Source of the DNA: Tenrec ecaudatus
Lineage: Eukaryota; Chordata; Mammalia; Afrosoricida; Tenrecidae
DNA: 64,000 nt
Assembly (NCBI RefSeq): GCF_050624435.1
Contig: NC_134539.1
Coordinates: 121,999,525 to 122,063,524, forward strand
Direction: 5' to 3'
In this document: positions 26,601 to 38,525 of the stretch, one piece after another
Layout: every line of letters begins with the position of its first letter
How positions within the stretch are numbered: position 1 is the stretch's first letter
Notes under the pieces: generated by a model
What the model saw: only the letters and a program-made list of their open reading frames with translations
Database searches by the model: none
What the model was told of the DNA's origin: nothing
Program-made: the position numbers and the translations under genes

Positions 26601-27238
26601 GTTTTATTTCATCTGGCATGTTTCCAAGGTTTCTGAAATGCCATGTTAACCAAATATCGCATATTTATGTGTGTGTGTATATATATGCATAAAAATGGAG
26701 TTCTGCCAAGAGTTAAAAAGTCAAGTCCTTTTAAAGAGAGACAGAATGAAAGAAAACACATTAGAAATTATTTTCAATTGTTACTTATGTTTCTGGTTAC
26801 ATTAGAGCTTGACCACAATCTACCAAAGAATAAGAATTATGACATACTTATATCAATCTAACTTATCTAATATATGCTTTAAGACTACTTTAGAAAAGAT
26901 TTATTTTGTGGAGAAATCGACATTAAGTTTTGTCATAAAATGTTAATATTGAAAGAAATGGCATATATCTTCAAATATTAAAAAATAGAAAAAACATATT
27001 CCCCTCAAATCAGGTATCTCCTGCTTTCAACATACGCACCCTTATTAATTATAACAATTTAGCTTCTAGCTTCTATTCTGGACTGTTGTTGGCTATTCAA
27101 TAATATTTAAATACTACTTAATAAGTTCTTTATATAACGCAAAAACATCTCTGTCAGTCTGAAGCACTAGGTACTAGCTTATTTTTTAGATTATGACTAT
27201 AATTTGTCAGAATAAAAAAAGAGAAAAGGAAAAAGTAG
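23628..27238. other. Intron 16, repeat-poor block
   Basis: About 3.6 kb with no interspersed repeat that I recognise, unusual in this intron. A perfect CRE palindrome TGACGTCA lies at 24701-24708. No coding frame of note. Whether the block is conserved cannot be judged from one sequence. Confidence 0.45.
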
Positions 27239-27735
27239 TGTGGTAGTTACATAATCTGTTGTTAATTTGAGACTTAGAGAGTAAGAGTGGAGTTTAGACT
27301 TGTCAATCAGGTCACAGCTTGATGACCATTTGGAGGCATTGAGGAGATAAATAGCTCTTTGGAGGCTGGACACATGCCCACTCACTGTGAGGCATGCTTC
27401 CTGACAAGACACACGGAGCTACTCTAGAGCCCTGGAACTGAAGGAGCCGTGTGGAGACCCCTGCCATTGCTGAGATGCCTCTACTGCCACTGGATCCACA
27501 AGACTTTACCCACTGGCATGTGATCTTCCTGAATTTGGCATCATTTACACATGTTTCGTGAGTCTCTAAAGAGTAATTTATGGACTAGTATTGGACATAT
27601 GGGCTAAAATTGAGCTGATGGACATGGTCTGGATTGGGCTGGAATGTTTTCTTAATGTACAATTACTCTTTGATCTAAAACTCTTACACACATGCGTGTT
27701 TATAAATGTTTCTCTAGTCTACCCAGATTAACACA
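27239..27735 (+). mobile_element. Solo LTR, family 1, copy A
   Basis: It begins TGTGGTAGTTACATAAT and ends CCCAGATTAACACA, a TG...CA LTR of 497 bp. Flanks are AGTAG and AATAG, a 5-bp target duplication with one change. A TATA-like ataaata lies near 27347. The same LTR is found reversed at 47960-48492. Confidence 0.75.
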
Positions 27736-28185
27736 AATAGAAACTAACATTTTCCTTTTAAAAGAAAGACAGTACTTTAAGGCATGTAAGGAACTTAATT
27801 TTAATATGCTTATTATATGAAGGATTAAGTTAAACAGTTTTTAAAAGAATCACTGACAATTTTGGTAGGTTATCTGTGCGTGGGCAATTCACAGTACCTC
27901 TTTTTTAACTTTCCTTTTTCCACTTCCTCCTCTGCAAAAATAACCTAGTCCTGCTAAAACTACTTCACAAAGTTGGCGGGAGAAATAAATGATAATGAAC
28001 ACGAAACAATAAAGCATCATATTATAAAAATAAGAGGGCTGGAAAACCATTGCTTATCCCATATATCTGTAACCCAGTGCAGGTTTGGGTGGGCTTTACA
28101 TTTTCTCAGAATAAATGTGGTATTTATGTGACATGGAGACACAGGACCGACAGCCATCTAATCATTACCTTAAAGAGCTACACAC
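27736..28185. other. Intron 16, unique sequence
   Basis: No repeat or gene recognised. Confidence 0.5.
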
Positions 28186-28425
28186 AGAGTTGCTAACCAC
28201 AGCCAGCAGTTTGAACGCACCAGCTGCTCCACGGGAGAAAGATGAGGCTGTCTGCTCGTGTAAAGATTTAAGATCTTAGAAACCCAAAGGGGCAGTTTCA
28301 CTTTGTCATGCAGGGTAGCTAGCACTGACTCAGGTAGCTACACTTAGGTAGCTATCATTACAGGTACCTATAATTGGGTAAATTAGAATAGACTCAATGA
28401 CAACACGTTTGCTTGGTTTTTTTAA
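28186..28425 (+). mobile_element. AfroSINE with an internal short-repeat expansion
   Basis: Plus-strand SINE from gttgctaaccacagccagca through ccacgggagaaagatgaggc to a poly-T end. Between 28314 and 28380, where the family normally reads straight into its 3' tail, there are four spaced copies of a unit close to AGGTAGCTA. Confidence 0.7.
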
Positions 28426-28514
28426 ATCATTATCTAAGGATGTTCACCCTAAGTCATAGTTTTAACACTTTGATCAACTCTTTCTGTGGGAGCATTAAAT
28501 ATAGTATTCAATAT

Positions 28515-28589
28515 ACGAGGGAGCTTCAAAAAACTCATGGGAAAATAGAATGAAAATGAAAAATTCCCCAAACTCTTTGAAACGACCTG
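28515..28589. mobile_element. Palindromic mariner-type MITE, copy 2
   Basis: CGAGGGAGCTTCAAAAAACTC at left pairs with GAGT... like sequence ctttgaaacgacctg at right. TA stands directly on both sides (28513-28514 and 28590-28591), the expected mariner target. Confidence 0.65.
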
Positions 28590-28794
28590 TATAGGCACCA
28601 TTTTAGGTGACCGATGAAATGATTGAGTCGCTATGCCTATGGCAATTTCAGTAGGTTATCCTTCTGTTAAAAGTGGCTACTATCCATAAAATGTGTACAC
28701 TGGAAGGACAAAGCAAAAAGCTTTCAAATAAACCCCTTTCTAAATAGCATCCACAATTGATCTGAAATATTCTGAGACATTATAATTAACATTA

Positions 28795-28994
28795 AACCAG
28801 TTGCCATTGAGTTGACTTGGCTCCACGGCAACTCCATGTATGTCAGAGTAAAACTACTCCACATGGTTTTAAATAGCTGATTTTCTGATGCAGGTCACTA
28901 AGCTTTCCTTTTGAAGTACCTCTGTGTAGATTAGCACCTCCAAAATTTCAGTTATTCCCTCAAGCACATTACCCATTTGCACCACCAGAGACTC
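28795..28994 (-). mobile_element. AfroSINE
   Basis: Antisense copy starting ccagttgccattgagttgac and ending gcaccaccagagactc, the reversed 5' head. Confidence 0.75.
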
Positions 28995-29120
28995 TTAAGT
29001 AAGATAATTACTGTTTAACATCCTTTATAATACTTTCCATTCACTTTCTAGTCATAGATCATAAGAACAAGTCCATGCTTGATCCCCACAATCCAAAGAA
29101 ACTTTTTCCCACTGAAATAA

Positions 29121-29190
29121 CTGACAATCTAGGGTCACTATGGGTGGGAATCACCTTGATGGCAACAGGGGGTTTAAGGGTTTCTCTTGT
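29121..29190 (+). mobile_element. AfroSINE 3' tail fragment
   Basis: Only the tail remains: agggtcactatgggtgggaa, ccttgatggcaacaggg. Confidence 0.55.
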
Positions 29191-29494
29191 TAAAGCTGCC
29201 TATCGAGAGTACAATAATTACGAATAAACCAGTGACGCCTACAAAACGAAGTATTAGCTTACAGAAGAAATCAGGGTGAGTGTAGAACCATAGGGAAGGA
29301 ATTATTTTTTATTTTGCTTTCTTTAAAAATAATATGGTTAATGATTGTACGACATGATCAATGTAACTAGTTTTATTGAAAAATGTTGAATTGGCAAATG
29401 TTGTATTGTCTACATTTTTACCATTAAAAAGAGAAATAATCAAATGCTTCATTCAGCAAGTGACCGAAACCAGTGTATGTGTACCTGTGTGTGT

Positions 29495-29530
29495 ATATAT
29501 ACACAAATATCACACACACACACATTTTCC
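29495..29530. repeat. TG/CA-rich simple repeat
   Basis: Alternating tgtgtgtatatatacaca followed by cacacacacacaca. Slightly self-complementary. Confidence 0.8.
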
Positions 29531-29564
29531 CCAGGAGTATCACAAGGTCTCTCATGGAAAAGTT

Positions 29565-30290
29565 GTATGGATGCCAGTAGATGCAATATTAGACAAGGCA
29601 AGGATGGCTAGGGAGGTAGTTTCAGAACCATTCGGTGGTGCAGTCAGACAGAGAAAGCAGAAGCAAACCCAAAGAAGAGGGAGTGTAAGCAACCACCTAT
29701 GTATGGTCTTTCCCTGTCTGCAGCAAAGAAGAGCAAAGGACATCAAAGACACAGGAAGCAGCGGACCCACGGACATCAGTTTCCAGAACCCTGAGACCCG
29801 AACTAGATGACTACCACTGGCTGCCACTCCCACCGTTCTGAAAGAGATCACATTAGAAGATCCTGGGTAGAGTGAGAGAAAACTAAAACAAGACTCAAAA
29901 TCATAAAAAGACCAAGCTTACTGGCTGGACAGAGCCTGGAGGAACCCCCAAGACCATGCTCTAAGTCACCCTTCAGGATTGGAAATGAACTCATCCCAGG
30001 GTTCAGTTTAAAGCCAAATAACAGGCAGACTTAAAGGGGGGGACACTGGTCCTAGTGAGTACTCATACTGTAGAAAAACTAAACACTTGAGTCACAAACA
30101 AAGTGTTGACCCAAGGACAAAGTTCAGAGGGTTAGGAAAGAAGGAGGAACGGAAACGGAAAACACATGGAAGAAGTAGGATAAATGACGTCACGCTGTGG
30201 AGATTGCAACGTATATGAACTGTTGAATGGGAAAATGATGTACTTTGTAAAATTACACCCAATTTACAATAAAAAGTTTTAAAATAACTC
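29565..30290 (+). mobile_element. L1-type 3' end, copy B
   Basis: Longer relative of 12125-12660, with gactcaaaatcataaaaaga, aaagttcagagggttaggaa, ggaaacggaaaacacatgga and a final AATAAAAAG end. It has an open-looking frame at 29376-29810 that matches nothing I know. Confidence 0.5.
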
Positions 30291-31351
30291 AGGGAGAGGA
30301 GATTCAGGCTCAGAAGTCATATAATTAAACTATGACATTTAAAAGCAAATGCAAGAAACAGTGTATACATAAAAGACATGATTAAATGAATATTGGGAAC
30401 ATCTACGTTAAATCTTAAAATTCTTTTCCATAACCCAACAAATGAAACATAATATTCTTTCCATACAGACTTTTATAATTCCTTCCAGACTTATCTTTTA
30501 AACATATAAACCTGGTTCAGAACTTCTCAAATATAAGCATGTGAGTGTGGGAATAAGGCATATGGAACCAGGCACTTTGGAAAGCTATCTTAAAAAATAA
30601 TGCAAATTTCTAATTGTGAGGGGGGAAAATGCATTTTTGTTTTTCTTTGCCTCTCAAAACTGACCACAAAAGAACCATCTCCATTTTCAAATAAAGTTGA
30701 GATATTTGTAACCCTAAATCCCAAGTTATGACTGTGAAACACAAATAGACATGTTGGAGATGACTACGCAGATCGGCAAAAGTTCACACTGAAGTACCTA
30801 CAAATCTCCTGATAAGAAATAAGCTAACCTGGCCTGCAAAAGAAGAGAACTACTCGAGACATGGAGGGCTTGTACCACAATGACGACCAGGTAAGAAACA
30901 AGCAGATCTGAGACCCAGGAAACTGAACATCCAACACAAAAGAACGGCAAAACAAATTCCCAGTATGCCAGAAAAGGGAATTTAGGACATCAATAGGTTA
31001 AGTAGGCTTAGCGTTACTTAGTCCTGACTGAAGTGTATCAGGAGACTCTGGAAGGAAGGTTACCAGAAAAAAAGAAAAACTAGCATAATACTGCAAAGAT
31101 CTGATTTTAAAAAGTGTATTGAGAGTTGTTTTAAGAAGCAATTGATTGGAGGGTGAGATCACAAGAAATGGAGAAAAGATCGAGGTTCTCAAGGATTCAA
31201 TTTTACTTGGATCCACAATCAATGTCCGTGGAAGCAGCAGTTAAGAGATCAAAAACATTGCACTGGGCAAATCTGCTACAAAAGAGCTCTTTAAAGTGTT
31301 ACAAAAGGAAATATATCACTTTGAAGACTAAGGTTTGCCTGGCCCAAAAAC
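30291..31351. other. Intron 16, unique sequence
   Basis: About 1.06 kb without recognised repeats or genes. Confidence 0.5.
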
Positions 31352-31560
31352 CCCACTGCCATCAAGTCCATTTTGAATGAAGCACAGCTCGGTCCCATGC
31401 CAGCCTCACAACTGTGGGTCCGTCAACTAGGCGGACGGGCCCTGTGAGTGCCACAAAGGGCTGGAACACAGCAACGACTGTGAGGACGGCCACGGAACTG
31501 CAGACAGCGTTTCACTCGCTTCTGTATGTCGGAACTGACTTGCCACCATCCAACAACACA
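31352..31560. mobile_element. Fold-back RTE 3' ends (inverted pair)
   Basis: 31352-31424 is an RTE 3' end read antisense (ccactgccatcaagtccatt, then cagctcggtcccatgccagc). 31446-31560 is the same end read sense (aacacagcaacgactgtgag, then tcggaactgacttgccacca, ending in CAACAACACA). The arms pair with each other around a small local hairpin, GTCCGTC with GGCGGAC. Confidence 0.65.
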
Positions 31561-31639
31561 TGTCCAAGGGTATATAAAAAAGTATCGCTACTAAGACTTC
31601 AGTTCATACATGCATGAGCTTATTACAATCAACACGTGT

Positions 31640-32290
31640 TTAAACATGTTTCTGCATATGAATATGGCTGCATACAAGTTCCTTCAGTAATACATTTCCT
31701 TAGTCTCAATAGAGTGCCTTCAAATCAAAGCTCCAAGCAAAATATTGCCTTCCAAATGAATCTGCTAGACCGGGGAAGTTCAAGTCAGTGAGGTTGGCTA
31801 AGAAGGTTAAAGGGACTGTCTTGTGGATTTCAAAGGAGCACTTCACGATGTTCTTGACGGACCCAGGACAATCACAGGGGCTTACTGTGAAAACGTTTTA
31901 AGAAAACTGAAAACTACATAGGTGAGGAAAAGGCCAAATAATTTGCACCGAAGAATTTATTTTATGACAATCATTCAAGTGTAGCAAGGGCTGTCGTAAG
32001 AGAATTTCCTTGGCAAGCCTTACCCCATCCACCCTACATTCCTCATCTTGCCCTTTCACACTTCTTTTTATTCCTATAACTCAAAGGACATTCCGAAGGC
32101 ACATGCTGAGTCCCTTGAGGATGTCAAGACTGCTGTTTGCTGTGGGGGATCACAGAGCTCCAAATTCTTCAGGGAAGGATTAGAGAGAGAAAGACCGCCC
32201 TCAGAAGTACATAGACCTAGACGGGGAATAAATCCAGAGATAACGGCTTCACATTCTGATGTTATTAAAAAGGTTTCTATCATTTTATAG
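31640..32290 (+). mobile_element. Second mariner-type transposase remnant, copy A
   Basis: Plus-strand frames carry mariner words: VREFPWQALPHPPYIPHLA near 31990-32050 (the segment that normally reads HPPYSPDLAP, with the last catalytic aspartate mutated to His) and then ESLEDVKTAV and SSKFFREGLER. It differs from the mariner at 4.7 kb and is homologous to the copy at 52.3-53.5 kb. Broken by stops. Confidence 0.7.
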
Positions 32291-32327
32291 CAATACTTTT
32301 TGACTTACCATTGTAAAGCAGTGGTTT

Positions 32328-32510
32328 TCAATTAAATAGATTTTGCATACCAGAAACACTGCCAATACCAGATGTTTCTGATTGTCCTAAGGAGGAGCAC
32401 GGCAGGAGGTGCTACTGAGAAGAGGGCAGGGACCTGGTAAACACCTGACAACAGCTACAACACACTAGACAAAGATTGATCTGGCCCCAAATGCTAATAG
32501 TGGCAAGCCT
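32328..32510. mobile_element. hAT-Charlie MITE (MER5-like)
   Basis: Starts CAGTGGTTTTCAATT, contains ggtgctactgagaagagggc and gatctggccccaaatgctaa, in the order of an old mammalian Charlie-type MITE. Right end is decayed. Confidence 0.5.
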
Positions 32511-32991
32511 AAGAATCCTGCTATAATGTAACTCTATAATCCGATAGATTTGCCATTATGAAGTTTATTACATTCCACAGCACATTGAAGCTACTGGTCC
32601 CACAATGAGAAAGCATAAAATGAGTTTATTCTCTTGGTATCAAACTTTTAATCGCAGTGCAAAGCAGTAAAGGTAAGTGCTCTTAAAACACTGAATAGAG
32701 TGCTGTCTACTAGTAACAGTTTCTGAGACCTAAAACTTTATGGTTGGAAAACTTAGTCATACGCTCATAACAAAGCCCACGATCTTGGTTGAACCCTGCA
32801 GGTTTTATGGAAAATTGAATGAGCAAATTAATTAAAAGCCAATACAACCAAACTTATTTTTTAGAGGGAAAAGTGTTCATTATTTTCAGAGAAATTGAAA
32901 AATAATCTCACTACCCTCCAAGTAGTGTTGTTGATGATCTTCAGTGCCAACAAAAGTAGGTTAAGCGTCAGTTAACTTCACAAGTCCCAAG
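32511..32991. other. Intron 16, unique sequence
   Basis: No repeat or gene recognised. Confidence 0.5.
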
Positions 32992-33186
32992 GGCTGTGGG
33001 GCTCACCCTTCCTCACGCCGCCACCCTTAAATAGTTCCTGTTGTCGTGGTGACCCCTCCAACCATAAAATTATTGTCATGGCTACTTCTTAACTGTAATT
33101 TTGCTACTTTTATGAATCGGGTGACCCCTGTGAAAAGATTGTTCGACCCACAAAGTGGTCGCGGACCCACAGGTTGAGAACCACTG
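32992..33186. mobile_element. SPIN-like hAT MITE, copy 2
   Basis: In the reverse order of copy 1: gccgccacccttaaatagtt, aaccataaaattattgtcat, gctacttcttaactgtaatt, then ggtcgcggacccacaggttg and the end GAGAACCACTG. The two copies share the whole length. I could not find a clear 8-bp duplication here. Confidence 0.62.
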
Positions 33187-34039
33187 CCCTATGGTAATAA
33201 TTTTATTTTTAAAGCCTTCAACCTACTTCAAGAGCACAAGTAGAAACGACACAAATATTGGGGGGGGGGAGCGCTAAAGGTTATCAACCAAACTTATTTA
33301 AGAGGAATTAAAAAAAAAGTAGCCTCAACAATGCATTTATTTATTTATTTATTATCTGAAAGGGGGATCAGAGCAAAGCATTTCATTATCCAAGGCAATT
33401 ATACAAATTGTCAACTCAGATGAGCTTTCTTAGATTTAAACTAGATTTTTATTTTGGACCTTCAAAATAAAACTTTGAATCTATTTCTAATAATCATTTT
33501 GTCAAACTTTCTTTTAAAAAGTGTAATGGGGTGGAAACATTCTGAACAGGACAAAAAATTATCTAAACCTTTTTGAAAATCAACTCATTTCAGACCTTTA
33601 AAAATGAAAAGGTTTTTCTTCCAGATCTGTGAGTAGGCTTAAGTGTTTCCAATAATGTTAACATCAGCTTGCTGACTAATTAAGCATTAGAGTGTTTAAC
33701 AGGTTTTTACAGCTTTTTTAGTTTCCAGATACACATGGCCACATGTGCCACAACTGGAATATGCTATACCACAACCAGAACTCCATTCCACTTACGGTGA
33801 AGTTGCTCAACTTTACTTTACTTTCTATCCGAGCAGCTAGATCTTATTTCACTAAATCGCTCATTACACTTTTATGTCCTTCACTAAATTATAGACAACA
33901 CTGGTGTAGAGATGACTTCTTGTACATTTTTGCATTTATTATATTTAGTACAAAATAGGTTCTCAGTAAACAATTTCTAAATAAATAAATGAGGAAACAC
34001 TCATATCATTAATACGATTTTAAAGTAATTCAAAAGAAA
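33187..34039. other. Intron 16, unique, with G and ATTT runs
   Basis: A G run of nine lies near 33260 and an (ATTT)n tract at about 33333-33352. No gene or interspersed repeat recognised. Confidence 0.5.
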
Positions 34040-34561
34040 ATATGAATCTGCTCAAACTTATTAAGGTATCTTAGTCCTCACGATGAAGTTGAATCCATAT
34101 CTCACATTATAGTTAACTCCAAATGGGTCAATGACCTAAATAGAAGAACTCAAAAACAAAACAAAACCCACTCACTATCATCAATTTTGCCTAGATCATA
34201 AAACTCTTAGAAGAAAACACAGGAAAGTAAAGCATTCAAGTCTTGCTTTTGACCATGAATTCTTAGATATGTTACCAAAAACTTGAGGAACAAGAGACAA
34301 ACTGGATAAGCTGAACTTCATCAAAATAAAAAATAGAGCGCTTCAAAAAACTATCAACAAAGTGAAGAAACAGAATGAGATAAAATGTTGGGGGATCACA
34401 TAAAGATTTAATATCTATAATATAGAAAGAAATGTACAGATCAACAATAAAAAGACAAACAGCACATTATAAATGGGCAACTGATTAGGAGAGGCACTTA
34501 TTCAAAGATGCAAAAATGCCTAGTAAATACATGAAAAGATGTTCAACATTATCTGTTATTC

Positions 34562-34760
34562 CCAAACCAAACATGCTGCCATGAATTGATTCTGACTCAC
34601 AGTGACAGTATAGACAGAGCTGCAGCTGTGGGCGTTGAGTCTGTACATCTTTACTGGAGCAGAAAGCCTCTCCTTTTCCCCACAGAGCAGATGATGTGTT
34701 CAAACTGCGGACCTTGTAGTTAGCAGCCCAACTCATAACCCACTATGCCACCAGGGCTCC
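34562..34760 (-). mobile_element. AfroSINE in L1
   Basis: Minus-strand copy, near full length; right end is the reversed head ACCAGGGCTCC at 34750-34760. Confidence 0.85.
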
Positions 34761-35094
34761 TTTTGTTTGTCATTAGGGAAATACAAAGCCACAGTTAAAT
34801 TAACATTTTACTCTAAGATGGCTAGTATTAGCCGTAATTAGATTAAAACTTTAACGAAGATGGCTATTAGAAGAAGAAAAAAATGTAACAAGTATTGGTG
34901 AAGATGAGCAGAAATTGGAATCCTTGAACAATGCTGGTGGTAATGTAAAATGGTATAGTCACTATTGAAAACAGTTTGATGATTGCTCAAAGGAGTTATG
35001 CATATATTTACCATATGGTCTAGCAATTCTGCTCCTAGATATGACGTCAAATCAATGTGTACAATCATGCACATATTGCATAGCAACCAAAGCT

Positions 35095-35325
35095 TTGGTG
35101 GGAGATTGTGACCTTGGTGGACAGGAAGCAGGCAGTGGCCTACACATAATTAACCCGATGTGGTCAGCCACCATCTTTGGGCAAGGCCTGTTTCCGACTT
35201 GGGTCAAAATCCCGTGAGCAAGACACTTGGCTGCTGTGAAACACTTGTACTTCCCCAGGGATACCTGGGCCAGTCAGCCTCGAGTCATGAAAGCATGTGC
35301 TCGAGTAGAGGATTCACACCGATGC
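35095..35325. other. Unclassified insertion inside L1
   Basis: GC-richer than its surroundings. L1 sequence stops at about catgcacatattgcatagc and resumes at gcagcactattcccaatagc. The inserted words (cagccaccatctttgggcaa, cagtcagcctcgagtcatga) match no family I know. Confidence 0.45.
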
Positions 35326-35769
35326 TCAGTGCAGCACTATTCCCAATAGCTAAAAAGATGGAAACAATCCAAGGATCCATCAAAAGATTAATGGATCAAC
35401 AACATGTGGTATACATCCATACAATGGAAAATAATTCATCCATAAGGAGAAATGAAGTTCTGATACATGCTACAGCCTGGATGAACCTGGAAAACATCAG
35501 GCTAAGTGATATAAATGAGATAAAAAGGACAAATATTGTGCAAACTTATGTGAAATATCTAGAATTGGCAAATGCATAGAAACAAAAGGTTTTCACTTTT
35601 GTCAGTGACTAACAGGGCCAGGGAAGGAGGAGGTGAAAGAAAGATGTGGGAATGGATAGCAGTGATGTTTGCACAACATAACGAATGTAATTAATGTCAC
35701 GCTTAAAATTCCTCCACCACCCCCAAAATTACCTATTTTGTTATAATGAAATTTTAAAATCAGGAAGTT

Positions 35770-36150
35770 TTTGTCTTTTAACTTTTTATTGTAAATTAAT
35801 TAAGGGGTCATTTCAGATAATCATTTTTGCATTTCACAACGTATCAAACTTCCTAATAGCTTACCTTAATTCCAATTTTTTTCCTTCCTCTTGTAGGATA
35901 TAATCTTACCCCTCACCCTACTTTAACACCTGTCTACCCTTGAGCTTGTTGCTCCTTTCCCCTTTCTCCCTTCCCCTCTCACTCCTGGTACCCATCAAAG
36001 TCTAATTCTTTTGGCATGAAAGCTTTATCTTTTGTTTTCAAACCATGGTATCATACAGTATTTGCCCGTCGTGATTGACTAGAAAAGGTTTTGATTTTGA
36101 AATCAATTTTGTTTCAATATACTGTAACCCATTGTACAACTTCTCTCAAT
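35770..36150. mobile_element. Probable old L1 3' fragment
   Basis: The part with tctaattcttttggcatgaa and atcatacagtatttgcccgt resembles the L1M 3' region, in uncertain orientation. Confidence 0.3.
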
Positions 36151-36665
36151 CATCTACTCGAAAATATTCACATACTTGTCAAATCAACCATAATTAAAGA
36201 AACAATATTTTCCTTACAAAGAAATCTATCACAATCAAGAATTCAAATATTGCCATAATCTGAAAATATTTTGACACCTAGAAGCACTGGTTTAATGTGG
36301 TTCATTATACTCTATTTTATTAATATTATCAATCTTTAGGGCATTCTGCCTTTTTCCTGTGAGCTATAAAATGTCAACAGTAGGAGCCTATAAATATATA
36401 AGTACGTAAATGTAAGTGCATATTTGTAACACAACTAATATAACCTAATTGAAAGAGATACCTGCATTTTTCAAGCATGAGTATGGTTTTTAAAAATTAA
36501 AATATTCTCAAATGATTCAGCACATTCAGAGTTATCAAAAACATTCTTTAACAACAGCATCAAAAAGATGGAGTAACGGCCAGTGCTAGCAGAGCCTCTC
36601 AGAGCCCGACCTGAATTCTAAAGTTCTGAATCGAATGTCTTTTGGGAACTCATTACAATATTTAC
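36151..36665. other. Intron 16, unique sequence
   Basis: No repeat or gene recognised. Confidence 0.5.
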
Positions 36666-36712
36666 AAAGACAAAAAACAAACTCGTTGCCATCAAGTTGA
36701 TTTTAATCAGGG
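36666..36712 (-). mobile_element. AfroSINE 3' scrap
   Basis: Only actcgttgccatcaagttga and a few following bases remain. Confidence 0.45.
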
Positions 36713-36770
36713 ATACATAAATATAAATTATTATTTTAAGTGTTCTAAGAACAGACCCACTGCTAATATA

Positions 36771-36858
36771 AGAGGGCTTCAAATTATTTGTAGGAAAATA
36801 GAATTAAAAGATAATGGAACTTTTCCATCCACAAACATTTTGATGCTTCTTCATGTTG
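36771..36858. mobile_element. Palindromic mariner-type MITE, copy 3
   Basis: TA/AGAGGGCTTCAAATTATTTG at left, a centre gaattaaaagataatggaac, and cattttgatgcttcttcatg at right. Confidence 0.6.
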
Positions 36859-37980
36859 AATATCCCCACAAAAATTATTAAACCAATTATAAATATATAA
36901 CAAACAGCCTCACTGTTTTATAAAGCTTAAAATATTTATCTCTAAACTACATAAAAAATTTTCTTAAGAGAAGTAGAGAGAAAAAGAAAGGAAGAAAAAA
37001 AAAGTAGAAGCACACAACCCATGAAGGGAGAATATTTCATTTACTACATTAAAGAAAACAATTTTTTCAGACAGAATCGTATGCTTCATCCTGTTTCACA
37101 AACTAAGCCATGTTACCAATGAAAGTAGAAGTGAAGGCTTTTGTATTTCTACATCATGGTAATTGGCCACAGGGCTTGCTTTGGACAGTCATTACGAGAT
37201 CAGCCTTGTCACCAATACAACTTAATTGCATTAAAAGAAAACAACTTTTCTTTGAGTTATACTTTCCCACCAACCTCTAGTCATATAAAGACCTGGTTCA
37301 ATCTTATGCCTCTCGAATAGTTTGGTTTAGTGCACAGAGGTATTTTTTAAACTATTATATGATTAAGTATGTCCGTACAGAGTGATCAGAAGCATCTGGG
37401 AAAGGTAGTAGTGGGGAAAAAAATCCTCATTGGGAAAGTTAGCTAAATGCTGGCTCTTCAGAGTGGCCCATTATCAACATTCATAGTGGGTTTCTTTATT
37501 CTCAGGTCCCTGAGGTATGCGCAATAAATTATGACTCGAACTACACAAGTCACACTTGGCTCCAAAATGAAATTTTCCTACTTCTACTTTCTAGTCCCCA
37601 AGGTGGGAAGAGGAAATCCTGGTCACAGCCAGAAAAAGTCAGATTTTTGGCTCGAAAATACATTTTCCTGCTTCTCTAAAAGCCAAATTCTGCTATGGAG
37701 ACTAGAAAAGTCTTTACTCAGTATTTTAGAATGCATTTTAATTTTTACTTCCCTAATCTGTTTCTCCAATTGAAAAAATTCAGTATCATAAAATTAATGT
37801 CATTGTCCTCTTTTTCCCATTTTAGTCACTTCTCTAACTATAGACACCAATCTCAACCTTTTAAAGCATGAATTCAAATGAAATAATGCCCCTCACAATG
37901 ATGCAGATACAGAACACTTGACACTTTCATTTGTAAATGGCTTCTACTTATTCCTGAATAGATTAATCAAAAAGCAAATT
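36859..37980. other. Intron 16, unique sequence
   Basis: About 1.1 kb of AT-rich DNA with a purine-rich run near 36960-37010. No gene or transposon recognised. Confidence 0.5.
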
Positions 37981-38214
37981 CATCTAATCGATTCCAACTC
38001 AGAACAGCCTTGTGTAGGGTTTCTAAGATTGTGAATCTTTTTTTCTTTTTAAATGTACCTTCTTTTTAACAGAGCAGTTCGGATGAGGGCTGGAGAGCCC
38101 TTATGCTCTAGCACTGCTGCTCGGCCCTGCAGCTACAAACAGTGTAAAGCTTTCTCCCGAGGAATGCCGGCTGGGATTGACTAAACTGCGGACCTTGAGG
38201 TTAGCAGCCTACCA
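37981..38214 (-). mobile_element. AfroSINE, split by a short insertion
   Basis: Antisense SINE with tail at left and gaccttgaggttagcagcct at right. The middle (about 38037-38140) contains unrelated sequence, including tttttctttttaaatg and a GC-richer part. Confidence 0.6.
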
Positions 38215-38396
38215 TCTAGAGAAAACAAAGCAAAAATGGAAGGCAAAGCCACTTGAAGTATAGTTTTGGTTTTAGAAGAGGCTACTAATGGTGATCATTT
38301 GGTTCATTATCTCATGTTATAGAAGAGTAAGCCAGATTAACCATAAAGTACACTCAGAATCATGCCCTTGTGTAATGTCCTCTTTTGTGTGGTAGC

Positions 38397-38525
38397 GGAG
38401 CCCTGGTGTATAGTGGTTCTAACCATAAGGTCAGCCATAAAAAGCTTCCATCTCGGAAAATCGCCGGGACAGAAACTCACAGTGACACCTACAGGGTCAC
38501 TACCAGTCAGATCAACTCAATGCCT
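38397..38525 (+). mobile_element. AfroSINE
   Basis: Starts GGAGCCCTGGTGTATAGTGG and ends in the tail at agatcaactcaatgcc; internally shortened. Confidence 0.75.

Larger units (their letters stand above)
34040..35690 (+). mobile_element. Old L1 ORF2 C-terminal half and 3' end
   Basis: Plus strand shows the L1 ORF2 order: ggataagctgaacttcatca, ataaatgggcaactgattag, gtggtatacatccatacaat with gaaaataattcatccataag, and agggccagggaaggaggagg near the 3' end. Interrupted by an AfroSINE (34562-34760) and by about 230 bases of other DNA at 35095-35325. Confidence 0.75.

Noticed and set aside
29376..29851. Open frames on both strands, 144 and 99 codons
   Set aside because: They fall in a dispersed repeat end and a TG/CA tract; no recognisable domain and no support from a second copy.
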